8,438 nucleotides of DNA. Source: Rhodospirillales bacterium. GTDB lineage: Bacteria > Pseudomonadota > Alphaproteobacteria > QKFK01 > SZUA-500. The notes beneath the pieces are model-generated. The model was not told the origin of the DNA, made no database searches, and saw only the letters and a list, made by a program, of their open reading frames with translations. The stretch is taken from assembly GCA_003252195.1 (NCBI GenBank), contig QKFK01000144.1, positions 1 through 8,438 on the forward strand. The letters run 5' to 3'. The translations under genes were made by a program, and so were the position numbers. Each line of letters opens with the position of its first letter. The first letter of the stretch is position 1. Of this stretch, positions 1-5,861 are shown in pieces.

Positions 1-309
1 GTTGGTGTAACCATTAATGCTAGAAAATTTATCTGCATTCAAAAAGCCATCCTTACGACCTGTGAGCATTTTGTGAGGGTAGCATTGGTGAGATACATCA
101 AACACAAATTTATCAATAGGTGAATTAAACACATAATGCATTGCAATAGTCGCTTCAACAATACCAAGGTCTGGACCTAAGTGTCCGCCTATTGAATTAA
201 CCCTAAACAAAATTGCATCTCTAATATCTTGAGACAACCTGCCCATCTCATCCAAAGATAGTTTTTTAACATCTTCAGGAGAGTTAATTTTATCAATTAT
301 TTTAGTCAT
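1..309 (-). CDS. 1-deoxy-D-xylulose-5-phosphate synthase-like protein, N-terminal part (cut by window edge)
   Basis: This is the first 103 codons of a thiamine-diphosphate enzyme of the DXS/transketolase-like family; the rest lies beyond the left edge. DXS condenses pyruvate and glyceraldehyde 3-phosphate in the cytoplasm, giving the precursor of isoprenoids, thiamine and pyridoxal. The N-terminal DXS signature is clear: INSPEDVKKLSLDEM near residues 8-22, GGHLGP with His43, EATIAMHYVFNSP at about 52-64, and DVSHQCYPHKMLTGR at 71-85 with His74 and His79. Classical DXS reads VGHQxYPHK here, so the DVSHQ form points to the DXS-like side branch and not necessarily the housekeeping enzyme. The ATG at 309 has an AAGGA ribosome site about 8 bases upstream. 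It lies 18 bases after the flavoprotein gene and is probably the last visible gene of that operon. The TPP-binding GDG motif is outside the window, so activity cannot be judged. Confidence 0.85.
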   Translation of the reverse strand, partial: MTKIIDKINSPEDVKKLSLDEMGRLSQDIRDAILFRVNSIGGHLGPDLGIVEATIAMHYVFNSPIDKFVFDVSHQCYPHKMLTGRKDGFLNADKFSSINGYTN

Positions 310-327
310 TATTTTTTCCTTTTATTA

Positions 328-870
328 TTATACAGCCTTGCCCATTACATAAGCTTCAGACATAACCTTGGTTTTATTTATATCGCCGATATTCCAAGCT
401 CCAACGCCGTAGCAAACACCCTTTTCATTTGCTCCGTTTAAACATCTGGTAAAGCCTCTAAATTCTTCTAGCACCACATCAATTGCTCTTTTGGAGCTAT
501 CAGCAGCAGTTGCTATAAAATAAAAATCCTTATTGCTTACCGAAGTATATTTGGCACAAACTCTGTCAATAAACGTTTTCATCTGCCCGTTCATAGCATA
601 AAAATACACAGGTGTTGCCATAACAATAGCATCAGCATCTATCATTTTATCCAAGATTTCTGTCATATCATCTTTTTGAGAGCAACCACTTTGCCCATGC
701 GAGCTACAATAGCCACAACCTGTGCAATAATTGATTTTTTTATCTTTCAAAAAGATTTTTTCGACATTATTACCAGCCTCTTTAGCCCCTTTTATAAACT
801 CATCACAAAGAGCATCTGAGTTACCCCCTCTTCTGGGGCTAGCTGATATTACCAATAGTTTTTTACTCAT
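328..870 (-). CDS. Iron-sulfur flavoprotein of the flavodoxin / NADPH-dependent FMN reductase family
   Basis: This 180-residue cytoplasmic flavoprotein has a flavodoxin-like fold and probably transfers electrons from NAD(P)H or a reduced carrier to small acceptors such as quinones or other electrophiles. SASPRRGGNSD at residues 9-19 is the FMN-phosphate loop, and TPVYFYAMNGQMKTFIDR at 86-103 is the second conserved flavin-contact and dimer region. Between them four cysteines, C49, C52, C55 and C63 (CX2CX2CX7C), form a compact cluster like that which binds a [4Fe-4S] centre in archaeal iron-sulfur flavoprotein (Isf); the KDDM that follows is also typical of this subgroup. The start at 870 has a near-perfect GGAGG ribosome site. 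It sits 23 bases after the cupin gene and 18 bases before the DXS-like gene, indicating cotranscription. The physiological substrate cannot be told from sequence. Confidence 0.88.
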   Translation of the reverse strand: MSKKLLVISASPRRGGNSDALCDEFIKGAKEAGNNVEKIFLKDKKINYCTGCGYCSSHGQSGCSQKDDMTEILDKMIDADAIVMATPVYFYAMNGQMKTFIDRVCAKYTSVSNKDFYFIATAADSSKRAIDVVLEEFRGFTRCLNGANEKGVCYGVGAWNIGDINKTKVMSEAYVMGKAV

Positions 871-893
871 AAAATAAGCCCTCCTTATTTTTA

Positions 894-1391
894 TTATTTT
901 TTGGTAGCAGCTAGATATTCTTCATCTTCTACAGGCTCTAACCATTCAACATCGTTCTTTGACATTTGAGGGGTTATTCCCACATGGATAAATTCTTTAT
1001 CAGGGGCAGCACCATGCCAATGAACAACATTAGCCGGGATTTCTACAATATCACCCTTGGTTAAAAATTGAGCTGGCTTACCTTTTTCTTGATAATAGCC
1101 TTCACCACCTGTTACGAGCAAAATTTGCCCCACAGAGTGCTTATGCCAACTGTTTCTACATGCGGGTTTGAACGTCACATTATAAACTGACATATCATAC
1201 TCTTTATTTACAACCATCATCTCAACAAAGGCATCACCAATAAAATTGTCTTTATATTGATTACCTGTTTTAAAAATCAATTCTTCCTTTGGAATAAGTC
1301 CATTCATCTTTTTATCCTCCATCTTTTTCATTACCACTCCGCCAATTAGCAGGCAGATAACAACGCTATAAATTATTTTATTCTTAAGCAT
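894..1391 (-). CDS. Cupin-domain protein with N-terminal hydrophobic segment
   Basis: This 165-residue single-domain cupin has a small beta barrel that normally holds one metal ion. Motif 1 is NSWHKHSVGQ at 80-89, giving ligands H83, H85 and probably Q89 in place of the usual Glu. Motif 2 is GDIVEIPANVVHWHG at 113-127, giving H124 with H126 adjacent. GGEGYYQEKGKPAQ and the C-terminal VEWLEPVEDEEY match the short cupins often found beside aldo/keto reductases and carboxymuconolactone decarboxylases; their substrates are mostly unknown. Residues 6-20 form a hydrophobic stretch after two lysines, like a signal anchor, with no clear cleavage site. A second possible start, Met29 at 1307, has a perfect GGAGGA ribosome site and would give a 137-residue cytoplasmic form. 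I kept the long form because its N-terminus looks designed for the membrane and it has its own GGGA site. Confidence 0.85.
   Translation of the reverse strand: MLKNKIIYSVVICLLIGGVVMKKMEDKKMNGLIPKEELIFKTGNQYKDNFIGDAFVEMMVVNKEYDMSVYNVTFKPACRNSWHKHSVGQILLVTGGEGYYQEKGKPAQFLTKGDIVEIPANVVHWHGAAPDKEFIHVGITPQMSKNDVEWLEPVEDEEYLAATKK
1315..1320 (-). promoter_or_regulatory. Internal Shine-Dalgarno site in the cupin gene
   Basis: The minus strand reads GGAGGA, seven bases before an in-frame ATG at 1307 (Met29 of the long cupin form). It is a better ribosome site than the one at the upstream ATG at 1391, so it bears directly on which start is used. It may simply be the true start, or both may be used. 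Confidence 0.45.
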
Positions 1392-1410
1392 TATATTTCC
1401 CTGTACGTAC

Positions 1411-1554
1411 TTATAGTTCTTTGAAGGAATTATAAATTAAAGAAGTCATTTTTTGTGTATCTTGGGCAGGACCATAAGCATAGCTCATACCCATACAACC
1501 CAAACCAATTTCTGAGACTTCCAACTGATTTTGTCCGAGCTTTCTATACTTCAT
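1411..1554 (-). pseudogene. Truncated aldo/keto reductase remnant (47 codons)
   Basis: The frame starts at ATG 1554 behind a strong GGAGGGG ribosome site (1558-1564) and ends at TAA 1411-1413. The first 39 or so residues are a textbook N-terminus of an aldo/keto reductase of the YakC/Tas-like type: MKYRKLGQNQLEVSEIG, then LGCMGMSYAYGP, then a DTQKMTSLI helix. Intact relatives continue with a VERGVTFFDTAEVYG-like stretch carrying the catalytic Asp and Tyr; full proteins run to roughly 320-330 residues. Here the similarity stops after SLI and a non-homologous tail YNSFKEL leads to the stop, so the barrel and catalytic site are gone. This looks like a large internal or 3' deletion with promoter and ribosome site kept. 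The cupin starts 19 bases later. A short peptide may still be made, if only as a translational leader. Confidence 0.8.
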
Positions 1555-1583
1555 ATACCCCTCCATTTGATTGATATAAATCA

Positions 1584-1614
1584 AGCCTAACGGGTTAGAG
1601 TAACTCTAAGTCAA
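1584..1614 (-). promoter_or_regulatory. MerR-family-type promoter/operator for the redox operon
   Basis: On the minus strand there is a -35 TTGACT (1614-1609), a 19-base spacer, and a weak -10 TAGGCT (1589-1584). The long spacer is occupied by a perfect dyad TTAGAGT-T-ACTCTAA (1609-1595). An over-long spacer with a dyad between -35 and -10 is the hallmark of promoters activated by DNA distortion by MerR-family proteins, and CTTGACTTAGAGTnnACTCTAA-like sequences are known for the NmlR/AdhR aldehyde-responsive branch. Transcription would begin near 1577, about 22 bases before the aldo/keto reductase remnant, and run through the cupin, flavoprotein and DXS-like genes. Confidence 0.75.
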
Positions 1615-1671
1615 GAACTTTTTTGATTTTTTATGTTATTTACAAAATGGACTTTAAGAAAACATATAATA

Positions 1672-2607
1672 TCACATACCAAAGCCACATAAATGTTCTC
1701 TCTCTCCATATCCTCCCAAAAGAACCATAGAGAAGAGCAACAAAATAAATGGGCCCAAAAGACCAAACCAATTGCTATATCTTATATGAACAACTGTTAG
1801 CCTAAAAAAAAGAAATAAAGGCAATACGACTGTATATGCTGTTCTTGTAGTGTCTTCGAACACAAATTGCAAACCAACTAGAAGAGCAACAATTAACACC
1901 GTATTATATGTTGGCAACTTAACTTGATTATAGGCAAATTCTGTGTAGTGATTTTTAATTGTTAATCGTTGCCCTTTAAAACACACGCATATCAGAGCCA
2001 AAACATACGGTATTAACACATGATAAAAACTCATCATTAGAATTTCTGGTTGGCGATAACGCAAATGAGCTAACATACGCGAAAGTGAAATAACAAATAG
2101 AAATAAAACCACTATCATCTTTGCAATAACAACAATCTTATCACGCCAACTCGTTGGAGCTACAGTTTTTTTATAATCTGCAATCGTTACTTCCCTGCCT
2201 TCTAAATAGTAGTAATGGGTTATTACTATTAGATACGAAAAAAGCACTGCAACAAACCCGTATAACATCAAGTAAGGCTTTATTTTAACGCCTCTGGATA
2301 AAAATACAAAACACATTACGGAAGCAAATAACATATATATAATTATATGAAATTTAGTATCATGCAACGATGCCATTTCGAACTTATAATTCCCAGAACG
2401 AAACCTCCTATCTGAAAAACATAAAAAGCAAAACACGACACCTAAAAACATAGGAGAAACTATCATTGTAATTGCATCATCATGGTATGATCTTGTGTAT
2501 ATAAATACAACTGACATTATCAACCACCAGATAAAATGCTTAGCATCATTTATGCGCGGGCTATAGCAATCACACCACTCTGTCTCAATATTATTTTCTT
2601 CTGTCAT
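1672..2607 (-). CDS. Hypothetical polytopic membrane protein (about nine membrane segments)
   Basis: I do not recognise this 311-residue protein. It is clearly an inner-membrane protein: hydrophobic stretches lie near residues 24-39, 45-64, 86-104, 111-131, 158-180, 188-210, 236-250, 257-275 and 281-299, giving about nine helices. The N-terminus (about 22 residues) is acidic and has a WCDC pair of cysteines. A polar loop at 133-156 (LEGREVTIADYKKT) and another at 211-232 separate the helix groups; charged residues inside membrane segments are few. No transporter or enzyme motif is visible. The ATG at 2607 is preferred over the TTG at 2631 and the ATG at 2622 because AGGGGTGAT lies immediately before it. 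It has its own strong promoter (2694-2722) and follows tetR on the same strand after 151 bases, so it may be regulated separately. No clear terminator separates it from the MerR promoter downstream. Confidence 0.7.
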   Translation of the reverse strand: MTEENNIETEWCDCYSPRINDAKHFIWWLIMSVVFIYTRSYHDDAITMIVSPMFLGVVFCFLCFSDRRFRSGNYKFEMASLHDTKFHIIIYMLFASVMCFVFLSRGVKIKPYLMLYGFVAVLFSYLIVITHYYYLEGREVTIADYKKTVAPTSWRDKIVVIAKMIVVLFLFVISLSRMLAHLRYRQPEILMMSFYHVLIPYVLALICVCFKGQRLTIKNHYTEFAYNQVKLPTYNTVLIVALLVGLQFVFEDTTRTAYTVVLPLFLFFRLTVVHIRYSNWFGLLGPFILLLFSMVLLGGYGEREHLCGFGM

Positions 2608-2681
2608 ATCACCCCTGCCCATCAGATGCAAAAATCTATCACTTATTTAATTTAAGGATAAATAAAATCAAACATCACCAC

Positions 2682-2729
2682 CAATTAATTAGGATTATAT
2701 TATTTACAAAAATAATCGTCAATTAATTG
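2682..2729. repeat. Paired CAATTAATT boxes flanking a promoter
   Basis: Two copies of CAATTAATT lie at 2682-2690 and 2720-2728, 38 bases apart. The second extends to the perfect 10-bp palindrome CAATTAATTG. One overlaps the -35 element and one the presumed transcription start of the membrane protein promoter, the layout expected for a repressor that occupies both sides. The boxes are pure A/T apart from the end bases, so chance occurrence in AT-rich DNA is a real alternative. Confidence 0.4.
2694..2722 (-). promoter_or_regulatory. Strong sigma-70-type promoter for the membrane protein gene
   Basis: The minus strand carries TTGACG (2722-2717), a 17-base spacer and a perfect TATAAT (2699-2694). 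The start of transcription should fall near 2687, giving an untranslated leader of about 80 bases before the ATG at 2607. A CAATTAATT box covers the -35 side (2720-2728, part of the 10-bp palindrome 2720-2729), and a second copy (2682-2690) covers the expected start site. Confidence 0.7.
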
Positions 2730-2758
2730 TTTCACAGACGTTGTTCGAGTGTAAAAAT

Positions 2759-3355
2759 TTAAATAGCATATGCACGTAAAAAAGCTTCAACAGCTTTTTT
2801 GGCACTGGTTTCATTATCAATTTCAAGCTCATCATTACCAAACAACAACGCCTCGCTACTACCACTTTCTATTAATGCTTTTAAGTGGAGCGTGATAATC
2901 CATGGGTCTTCATTTCGCAATTTACCTTGCTCTACTTGATGGGTGATAAATCGGCAAATATGCTCACAGCCTTGCTTTGGCCCTACCTCATATAGCTTTT
3001 GTCCAAGGTTACTATGACCTGCCTCTGCAATACCCGCTCTTATAAAAGAAATTAACTTAGGTGATGTTTTAAGTTCTAAAAAAGCTATTGCAAATTCTTC
3101 TAATGTTTCTTTCAAATCACCGTCTAAATTATCAATAGTTTTTTTCAATTTTGAGGCCTGCGATTCCATTACAGTAATCATCACATCTGCAAACAAATCT
3201 TCCTTAGAGCTAAAGTAATTATACAAAGTTTCTTTAGAGCCACCAACTTCTTTAGAAATAGCTGACATACTAGTGCGAGCATAGCCGTTTTTGTTGAAAA
3301 TCCTAGCTGCAACAGACAATATCTCGTCTCTTTTCTTATCTGTTTTTACTCTCAT
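2759..3355 (-). CDS. TetR/AcrR-family transcriptional repressor of the adjacent efflux operon
   Basis: This 198-residue cytoplasmic DNA-binding regulator has the three-helix TetR N-terminal domain at about residues 8-55: ILSVAARIFNKNGYARTSM, ISKEVGGSKETLYNYF as helix-turn-helix (about 30-48), and the conserved F-x-S-KEDLF (48-55). Residues 60-190 form the all-helical ligand-binding and dimer domain, of the type seen in AefR/AcrR-like efflux repressors; the ligand is not evident. ATG 3355 has AAGGTG about 7 bases upstream. The gene is divergent from the efflux operon with 121 bases between the starts, containing a near-perfect palindrome at 3430-3449. By analogy with many TetR-efflux pairs it should repress the pump until an inducing drug or metabolite binds. 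Its own -35 lies about 13 bases from the operator, so autoregulation is possible. Confidence 0.92.
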   Translation of the reverse strand: MRVKTDKKRDEILSVAARIFNKNGYARTSMSAISKEVGGSKETLYNYFSSKEDLFADVMITVMESQASKLKKTIDNLDGDLKETLEEFAIAFLELKTSPKLISFIRAGIAEAGHSNLGQKLYEVGPKQGCEHICRFITHQVEQGKLRNEDPWIITLHLKALIESGSSEALLFGNDELEIDNETSAKKAVEAFLRAYAI

Positions 3356-3388
3356 TTTGCACCTTCTATAATAATTATCCTGTGGTTA

Positions 3389-3417
3389 AATATAATTCTT
3401 ACTATTGACACAGTCAA
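3389..3417 (-). promoter_or_regulatory. Promoter of the tetR gene
   Basis: The minus strand has TTGACT (3417-3412), a 17-base spacer and TATATT (3394-3389). Transcription should start near 3382, about 27 bases before the ATG at 3355. The -35 element overlaps the small dyad TTGAC-ACA-GTCAA (3405-3417), which also supplies a -35 for the opposite strand. Confidence 0.65.
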
Positions 3418-3434
3418 CAAAATAATGGTACCGT
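3405..3434 (+). promoter_or_regulatory. Probable promoter of the efflux operon
   Basis: A perfect -35 TTGACA lies at 3405-3410. The best-placed -10 is the poor TACCGT at 3429-3434 (18-base spacer), which lies at the left edge of the palindromic operator. If this is the promoter, a repressor on the operator would cover the -10 and start site. The -10 match is weak, so the exact start is uncertain. Confidence 0.45.
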
Positions 3435-3449
3435 ACAGTACAGTACGGT
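3428..3449. promoter_or_regulatory. Putative TetR operator: near-perfect palindrome built of GTACN pentamers
   Basis: From 3430 to 3449 the arms ACCGTAC and GTACGGT are exact inverted repeats around a central GTAC (3438-3441); only the two A residues at 3437 and 3442 break the 20-bp symmetry. The same stretch also reads as four head-to-tail pentamers from 3428: GTACC, GTACA, GTACA, GTACG. It is the only strong palindrome of this size between tetR and the efflux operon and covers the likely plus-strand -10, so binding by the neighbouring TetR protein is the natural inference. Confidence 0.7.
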
Positions 3450-3476
3450 TTTGTATTTTTTAAGGATAAATTTGTT

Positions 3477-4928
3477 ATGTCGAATTCATACCCAACGATG
3501 TCTATTAAGACATTAGTCAAAACAAGCATATTATCTGGTAGTGTGATTTTATCAGCTTGCTCATACCCCTCACCCGATGACGTTAGCTCGCTTATAAAAT
3601 CGCACATATCGTATGAAACCGTACAAAGTTTTACAGCCATATCTGAGGTAGAATACCCTAGCAAAAGATGGTGGAATATTTATGGCGACACCCAATTAAG
3701 CGAGCTAATAGCCGAGGCTTTTGATAATTCACCAGATTTAAGAATTGCCACCGCCAGAATTAAGCAAGCCTCTGCTTATGCTAAACAAGTTGGGGCTGAT
3801 TTATTGCCATCACTTAATCTAAGTGGATCAGCCACACAAACCAAACAAAGCTACAATCTTGGCTACCCTGTACCAGAGGGTTGGAATGACAGTGGCAACG
3901 CATCATTTGACTTAAACTGGAATTTAGACTTTTGGGGCAGAACCAGAGCCCAAGTTGCAGCTGCTACATCTGAGTTAAAAGCACAAGAAATTGAAGCAAC
4001 TGAAACCAAGTTAATATTATCAACATCAATTGCCGCCGCCTATGCCGATTTATCATCTTTATATGCTGAAAAAGATGCAGCAGAAGAAGCAGTTAAAGTA
4101 CGCAAAGACACCGCAAAGTTAATGAGCGAACGCAACAAACAGGGATTAGAAAATGAAGGCGCCGCCTTAAGTGCAAAATCAGCATATAACCTTGCACAAG
4201 CAGAGCTAACTGCGGTTAATGAAAATATCCAGCTCACTAATAATAGAATAGCCGCCTTGTTAGGCGAAGGACCTGATAGAGGATTACAAATAAAACGCCC
4301 AAAAGTTAAGCTAGATTTAGCCTACGCCCTGCCCGCTAATATTCCTGCAGAATTAATAAGCCGTAGACCAGATATCATTGCCGCCAGATTACGAGCAGAG
4401 GCCGCTGCCTCTAATGTTAAAGTTGCTAAGACCAACTTTTTTCCAAACATTAACTTAAGTGCTTTTATTGGCTTACAATCTCTTACTCTTAATGAGTTCA
4501 CCAAAAAAGGTAGTGATTATGGCTCGATTGGGCCAGTTATAAACCTACCAATTTTTGAAGGAGGTCGGTTAAAAGCAATCCTAAAAGGAGCTAAAGCAGA
4601 GTACGAGATGGCTATTGCCCAATATGATGCAACCCTTGTTAATTCATTAAACCAAGTTGCCGATATTGCTACTAGCAAAAAATATTTATCTGGCAGGTTA
4701 AACGAAACAAAATTAGCCGAGAATGAAGCTAAACGCGCATGGCAAGTAAACCAAAAAAGATACAAAGGCGGCCTCGCCTCATATTTAGAGGTATTAACAG
4801 CTGAAGATGCTTATATCAAAACGCACAAAGCTTTAACAAGCCTAGAAACCAGAACTTTTGCGCTAGATATCGCCTTAATTAAAGCACTCGGTGGTGGCTT
4901 TAGATTAGAACAAGAAAACAAAAAATAA
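3477..4928 (+). CDS. Outer-membrane efflux lipoprotein, NodT/OprM family
   Basis: This 483-residue outer-membrane factor is the trimeric channel through which the pump releases its cargo outside the cell. A lipoprotein signal peptide is plain: basic residues, a hydrophobic run, and the lipobox LSAC with lipidated Cys28; Ser29 at position +2 fits outer-membrane sorting. Family landmarks follow: RWWNIYGDTQLSELIAEAF, LPSLNLSGSA at about 112-121, the coil regions around 165-235, the second-repeat signature ELISRRPDIIAARLRAEAAA near 291-310, and FFPNINLSAFIGLQSL. Two OEP repeats fit the usual 450-490-residue length, so it looks complete. ATG 3477 is preferred to ATG 3498 because AAGGA precedes it by about ten bases and the longer signal peptide is normal. 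It is first in the operon; the fusion-protein gene begins 12 bases after its stop. Expression is probably controlled by the divergent TetR. Confidence 0.93.
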   Translation: MSNSYPTMSIKTLVKTSILSGSVILSACSYPSPDDVSSLIKSHISYETVQSFTAISEVEYPSKRWWNIYGDTQLSELIAEAFDNSPDLRIATARIKQASAYAKQVGADLLPSLNLSGSATQTKQSYNLGYPVPEGWNDSGNASFDLNWNLDFWGRTRAQVAAATSELKAQEIEATETKLILSTSIAAAYADLSSLYAEKDAAEEAVKVRKDTAKLMSERNKQGLENEGAALSAKSAYNLAQAELTAVNENIQLTNNRIAALLGEGPDRGLQIKRPKVKLDLAYALPANIPAELISRRPDIIAARLRAEAAASNVKVAKTNFFPNINLSAFIGLQSLTLNEFTKKGSDYGSIGPVINLPIFEGGRLKAILKGAKAEYEMAIAQYDATLVNSLNQVADIATSKKYLSGRLNETKLAENEAKRAWQVNQKRYKGGLASYLEVLTAEDAYIKTHKALTSLETRTFALDIALIKALGGGFRLEQENKK

Positions 4929-4940
4929 GAGAGAAAAACA

Positions 4941-5849
4941 ATGAGCACACAAAGAACCAACTACTTTGATGAGAACAATGGCCCAAAAGGCTTGAGAAGA
5001 AAGTTATTTGCAAAATTTGCAGTAATTTTAGGCTCTATAATCATATTATTTACACTATATTACATAATGGTTTTATCAAAACATATAACCACCGACAACG
5101 CATATGTCGGAGCTAACATTGCTCAAGTTACACCTTTAGTTTCTGCCCCCGTAAAAGATGTGTTGGTAGATGACACTCAAGCCGTAAAAAAAGGTGATAT
5201 TCTAGTTACTCTTGATAACACTGATGCAACGCTATTCTTAAAAGAAGCAGAAGCAAGATATCAAACATCTCTTGCTAATTTTAACAAAGCAAAAATTGAC
5301 TTAGAACGCAGAGAAGCTTTATCAAACACTGGTTCAGTATCTGGAGATGAATTAACCGCTGCTAAAAATGCTTATAACACCACTAAAGCAGAGCTAGATG
5401 CTGCCGAGGCAACCAGAGACAAAGCTCAAGTTGACCTTGATAGAACCATAATAAAAGCCCCTATCGATGGCATTATATCAAAAAGGCAGGTTCAGATTGG
5501 TCAGCATGTAAATACTGGCATGCCTTTAATGATAATTGTGCCTATTGATGATGTGTATGTAGATGCCAATTTCAAAGAAGTTCAATTATCAAAGGTCAAA
5601 GCTGGACAAGAAGCTATTCTTACATCAGATTTATACGGTGATAGCATTGAATATCATGGTGTTGTAGAAGGCTTCTCTGGCGGAACAGGTGCTGCATTTG
5701 CACTAATCCCAGCTCAAAATGCAACTGGCAACTGGATTAAAGTTGTTCAACGCCTCCCTGTTAGAATAAAGCTAGATAAAAGCGAGCTAGAAAAGCACCC
5801 GCTTCGTGTTGGTCTATCTATGGAAGTTGATGTTAATATATCAAAATAA
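4941..5849 (+). CDS. emrA: EmrA/HlyD-type membrane fusion protein of multidrug efflux pump
   Basis: This 302-residue periplasmic adaptor is anchored in the inner membrane and bridges the MFS transporter to the outer-membrane channel. A basic N-terminus (to about residue 25) is followed by one membrane helix at about 26-45. HITTDNAYVGANIAQVTPLV (48-67) begins the lipoyl half-motif typical of EmrA/VceA. A predicted coiled-coil hairpin spans about 93-166, the second lipoyl half is TIIKAPIDGIISKRQVQIGQ (169-188), and the beta-barrel part contains DANFKEVQL and PAQNATGNWIKVVQRLPVRI (258-276), a strong EmrA signature. It is shorter than E. coli EmrA (about 390 residues), mainly through a short coiled coil, so the hairpin reaching the channel is short. 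The gap to the following transporter gene is 12 bases. The gene symbol is by family, not proven orthology. Confidence 0.9.
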   Translation: MSTQRTNYFDENNGPKGLRRKLFAKFAVILGSIIILFTLYYIMVLSKHITTDNAYVGANIAQVTPLVSAPVKDVLVDDTQAVKKGDILVTLDNTDATLFLKEAEARYQTSLANFNKAKIDLERREALSNTGSVSGDELTAAKNAYNTTKAELDAAEATRDKAQVDLDRTIIKAPIDGIISKRQVQIGQHVNTGMPLMIIVPIDDVYVDANFKEVQLSKVKAGQEAILTSDLYGDSIEYHGVVEGFSGGTGAAFALIPAQNATGNWIKVVQRLPVRIKLDKSELEKHPLRVGLSMEVDVNISK

Positions 5850-5861
5850 TGAGGTTAGACT

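Noticed and set aside
1402..1411. GTACGTAC palindrome between the reductase remnant and the cupin as a scar of an inserted element.
   Set aside because: It is only eight bases long and has no flanking duplication or other trace of a mobile element.
2652..2675. Seven-codon reading frame MFDFIYP in the leader of the membrane protein gene, after a GGTGGTG stretch on the minus strand.
   Set aside because: It is too short to tell from chance, its ribosome site is poor, and no attenuator-like hairpin follows it.
3386..3664. Minus-strand open frame of 92 codons overlapping the promoter region and the start of the outer-membrane lipoprotein gene.
   Set aside because: It lies antisense to a well-supported gene and its promoter, has no recognisable motif and no ribosome site.
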